Origin: Gloeomargaritales cyanobacterium VI4D9
GTDB lineage: Bacteria; Cyanobacteriota; Cyanobacteriia; Gloeomargaritales; Gloeomargaritaceae
Reading direction: 5' to 3'
Assembly: GCA_927797885.1 (NCBI GenBank)
Contig: OV696605.1
Location: forward strand, 1,463,157 to 1,527,156
Length of the DNA: 64,000 nt
Of the stretch, positions 62,077 to 64,000 are shown one piece after another. Numbering within the stretch: the first letter of the stretch is position 1; each line of letters starts with the position of its first letter. A program made the translations under genes and the position numbers. The notes under the pieces were generated by a model. It did no database searches. It saw only the letters and a program-made list of their open reading frames with translations, and had not been told where the DNA came from.

Positions 62077-62625
62077 ATGCGTCCCCAAATGTTATTTTCC
62101 TTGTCCGTAGCTGGCACAGTGCTGGCGGCGGCAATGGCTCCGGCGAGTGCCCAACCCGCCCCGAAACTGTACGACCCCCCGGTGATGACCACGACAGCGG
62201 CGAAAGCTGAGGCTTGGCCTCCTTTTACCAAGCCCTTCCTGTGGAATCAGCCCAAGACCACGATTCAGTTTCCCAAGCCCTCCTACTACGAGCATCCCTT
62301 CGCCATCGAGCGGAGTATGGAGCCGTTCAGAATTGGCATCAAGAAAGTCAGTGGTACCTCCGCTACCCCGGTGAGTGACAAGTTCCGCATCCCTCCTTTC
62401 CGGGATTACACCGGGGATGGGGTGCAAAACCTGGACGACATCCCTGCCCACCAAAAGAACTTTAACGATCAGTTGAAAAGGTGGGCTAGCACCATAAGCA
62501 CCTGCTCCAAACAACGGGGGGTGATGTTCCGGCTCGTGGGCAAAGAAGAAGTACCCATTCAAATCAACGGCGACCCCGGCAAGGTGCAGTTGAATGCCAA
62601 CAACGTTCCCGTCTGCCCCGGCTAA
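62077..62625 (+). CDS. Secreted protein with dockerin-like calcium loop, paralogue 2
   Basis: 182 residues. Signal peptide MRPQMLFSLSVAGTVLAAAM ending at ASA-Q. A middle segment unique to this copy (KLYDPPVMTTTAAKAEAWPP, FLWNQPKTTIQFPKPSYYEH, SMEPFRIG) precedes the block shared with 61626: KFRIPPFRDYTGDGVQNLDD, then IPAHQKNFNDQLKRWASTIS, then CSKQRGVMFRLVGKEEVPIQ and a C-terminal Cys (VCPG). Two Cys (about residues 147 and 180) may form a disulfide. I start at the second ATG (62077) because GAGGAG then lies at an eight-base distance and the product begins MRP like its paralogue. Both genes are probably exported and calcium-binding. Confidence 0.75.
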   Translation: MRPQMLFSLSVAGTVLAAAMAPASAQPAPKLYDPPVMTTTAAKAEAWPPFTKPFLWNQPKTTIQFPKPSYYEHPFAIERSMEPFRIGIKKVSGTSATPVSDKFRIPPFRDYTGDGVQNLDDIPAHQKNFNDQLKRWASTISTCSKQRGVMFRLVGKEEVPIQINGDPGKVQLNANNVPVCPG

Positions 62626-62653
62626 ATTGGGTTTTTAGTTTTAAATTTGCGTG

Positions 62654-62684
62654 GCTCCCTGGGCGACTGGGGAGCTTATTTTTT
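62654..62684 (+). terminator. Rho-independent terminator
   Basis: GCTCCC and GGGAGC form a six-pair stem around a ten-base loop, followed by TTATTTTTTAT. It begins 28 bases after the stop codon of the secreted-protein gene and closes that unit. Confidence 0.75.
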
Positions 62685-62803
62685 ATAAATCAAATTATCA
62701 AATTCCTTACGTCTAATTCACAAACACCTATGAATCCCCGTCTTTTTTACTTCACCAATGGTGTTGAAGAACGATTAATACACAGTTTTTTGGTTAACTC
62801 GAC

Positions 62804-63556
62804 ATGTTAGAAGAAAGCACTTTATCGAGACTGTTGTTACTAAACTGTTCTCAGCGCAAGAAGTTTGATGAACGACTATTACCGGCAATCGAACGCTACG
62901 ATGGACCTGCCTACCGTGTATTGCGACGATACCTAAAACACAATTTAACCCCATCTGTTGATGTCAGAATTCTTTCGGGGAAGTACGGGTTAATCCCTGC
63001 TGATTACTATTTGCCGTACTATGATCGCAAGCTAACGAAGGGACAAGCCCAAAAATTACACTATCAGGTTATCACGGAATTAGAAGCAATTCTTAACAGA
63101 AAATCTTATACAAATCTTTTGATTTGCTTAGGAAAAGAGTATCTTGAAGTAATCTGTGACTATGAAACTATAATCCCAGATAGTTTACCAGTCCAAGTTG
63201 CCACTGGCGGAATTGGCAAAAAGCTGTCAGTTCTGTACAATTGGCTTTATGGAGGGTTCAGTTTGGAGACCAAGCAGGATTTGGCTTCTACGAAAGGAAC
63301 AGGTCGCATTAGAGGCGTTGAGGTGACTTTAACAGCAGAACAAGTCCTTGATGTTGCCAGACAGGCGCTCACCACCCAAGATGAGAGAGCCACCCGTTAC
63401 CAATCTTGGTATGTGCAGGTTGATGATCTGCGAGTAGCCCCAAAATGGTTGGTCAGTCAAATTACCGGATTGCCAGTGAACAAATTCCACACGGGTAGTG
63501 CAAAGAAATTATTAAGGGAACTAGGAATTTCAGTTCTTTTTGATGCACAGATTTAG
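62804..63556 (+). CDS. YaaA/DUF6884-like protein with C-terminal putative DNA-binding domain
   Basis: 250 residues. The N-terminal domain (about 10-150) reads LLLLNCSQRKKFDERLLPAI, then RILSGKYGLIPADYYLPYYDR. The Cys-Ser near the start followed by a Leu-Ser-x-Lys-Tyr-Gly-Leu motif is the pattern of the YaaA/DUF6884 group found near modified-DNA and defence genes. A linker with GTGRIRGVEVTLTAEQV leads to a C-terminal domain (about 190-250): SWYVQVDDLRVAPKWLVSQI, then TGLPVNKFHTGSAKKLLRELG, which looks like a small helical DNA-binding module also found in nuclease or defence contexts. The next gene starts 22 bases later and encodes a HerA-like protein. AT-richer than the rest of the window, suggesting transfer. 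Function inferred only. Confidence 0.6.
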   Translation: MLEESTLSRLLLLNCSQRKKFDERLLPAIERYDGPAYRVLRRYLKHNLTPSVDVRILSGKYGLIPADYYLPYYDRKLTKGQAQKLHYQVITELEAILNRKSYTNLLICLGKEYLEVICDYETIIPDSLPVQVATGGIGKKLSVLYNWLYGGFSLETKQDLASTKGTGRIRGVEVTLTAEQVLDVARQALTTQDERATRYQSWYVQVDDLRVAPKWLVSQITGLPVNKFHTGSAKKLLRELGISVLFDAQI

Positions 63557-63578
63557 TTGTTTACAGGAGAAATTAAAC

Positions 63579-64000
63579 ATGAAAAGTTTTTCAAGTGATG
63601 AGAATCTCTCAGTTAAGACAGTCGCCAATAGCAACAAGCAACTGGTTGTTGGCACGGTAATTTCTGATCAGGAGACCCCAACGTTTGAAACTGTCAGGAT
63701 TAAGTTGAAGGCGGGTCAAGATCTGAAGCCTGGAACGCTTGTTCGGGTTCCAGTTATGCGTAATGAACAAACTATTCTTATTGGACGGATTCGTAGTGCT
63801 TATGAATGTAATCCAAATGAGCGTGTGGAAAGCGTTGGCGTACGTGATGCTTTGAAAATACCAAAGATGCATCCGACAGAAGAACATAGCACAAGAATCT
63901 TTCGCTTAGCTGAGGCAGATTTAATTGAAGAGATTTTTAACCGGGAGTTTGTTGAAAATGGTGAAAAGAAAATAAAAACAGAAACAAGGGCACCTCAGAA
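63579..64000 (+). CDS. HAS-barrel domain protein, probable HerA-type ATPase (5' part only)
   Basis: The frame is open from the ATG at 63579 (AGGAGA eight bases upstream) to the window end, giving about 140 residues with no stop. The opening LVVGTVISDQETPTFETVRI, then LKPGTLVRVPVM, NEQTILIGRIRSAYECNPNE resembles the N-terminal HAS-barrel that precedes the RecA-like domain in HerA/FtsK-type DNA-translocating ATPases. The ATPase part, if present, lies beyond the window. Upstream partner: the YaaA-like gene 22 bases before. AT-rich codon use like its neighbour. HerA-like ATPases drive DNA processing with a nuclease partner, in repair or defence. Confidence 0.6.
   Translation, partial: MKSFSSDENLSVKTVANSNKQLVVGTVISDQETPTFETVRIKLKAGQDLKPGTLVRVPVMRNEQTILIGRIRSAYECNPNERVESVGVRDALKIPKMHPTEEHSTRIFRLAEADLIEEIFNREFVENGEKKIKTETRAPQ

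Noticed and set aside
63985-63998. AAGGGCACCTC at the window end as a family C end
   Set aside because: Only about nine bases match, inside an open coding frame that continues. Without the following sequence it is not supported.

Overview
The window is chromosomal DNA from a phycobilisome-containing cyanobacterium. The markers are psbB (CP47), a CyanoP-type lipoprotein, a Pam68-like assembly factor next to rpsO, nblA, cpcD-cpcE, the cyanobacterial ribosomal protein PSRP-3/Ycf65, a carotenoid oxygenase and an hpsABCD pseudopilin cluster. Most genes are single-copy housekeeping genes packed on both strands. Five convergent pairs overlap at their stop codons. I cannot assign the genus from sequence alone.

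Layout. 0.1-7.2 kb: O-methyltransferase, purD, a zinc-ribbon membrane protein, a hydantoinase-like protein, a DUF29 gene and two tandem coiled-coil paralogues, among many short repeats. 7.5-15.3 kb: hpsA-hpsB-hpsC-hpsD (giant pseudopilin-like protein plus three minor pseudopilins). 15.4-20.4 kb: a Uma2 gene, mnmA, ribBA, nblA, pdxH. 20.5-22.5 kb: a decayed IS1-type and a decayed IS630-type element. 22.5-26 kb: an unusual Rossmann/FAD-like protein and an acetolactate-synthase-like enzyme. 26.4-32.9 kb: pyrG, an ECF sigma factor with a probable anti-sigma partner, rpsO-pam68, DAHP synthase, and a NERD-UvrD nuclease/helicase fusion. 33-39.8 kb: chrA, a tRNA nucleotidyltransferase, an RlmB-like methylase, DUF1816, hpnB, a C39-like protein, CyanoP. 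39.9-47.5 kb: carotenoid oxygenase, two half-size GDT1 genes, psbB, radical SAM, SRPBCC, HAD, PSRP-3. 47.5-52.4 kb: SPOR protein, PspA-like protein, recF, tRNA-Asn, rhodanese, a conserved unknown, a second Uma2. 52.6-61.6 kb: secA, ebfC, a DUF1537 kinase, glyQ, a thioredoxin-like protein, cpcE, cpcD, a GAF-kinase. 61.6-64 kb: two paralogous secreted proteins with a dockerin-like calcium loop, then an AT-richer block holding a YaaA-like gene and the start of a HerA-like ATPase cut by the window end.

The most distinctive non-genic content is at least five families of short (about 100-140 bp) elements with terminal inverted repeats, called A-E here. Several carry direct evidence of TA target duplication. 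Family B shares its ends with the IS630-type element in the same window. Copies nest in each other, interrupt an IS1 transposase and abut a start codon, so this part of the genome has had repeated small-element insertion.

The best candidate for an undescribed system is at the right edge: a YaaA-like protein with a C-terminal putative DNA-binding domain, followed 22 bp later by a HAS-barrel/HerA-like protein. The pair of secreted proteins with the dockerin-like loop is the second candidate.
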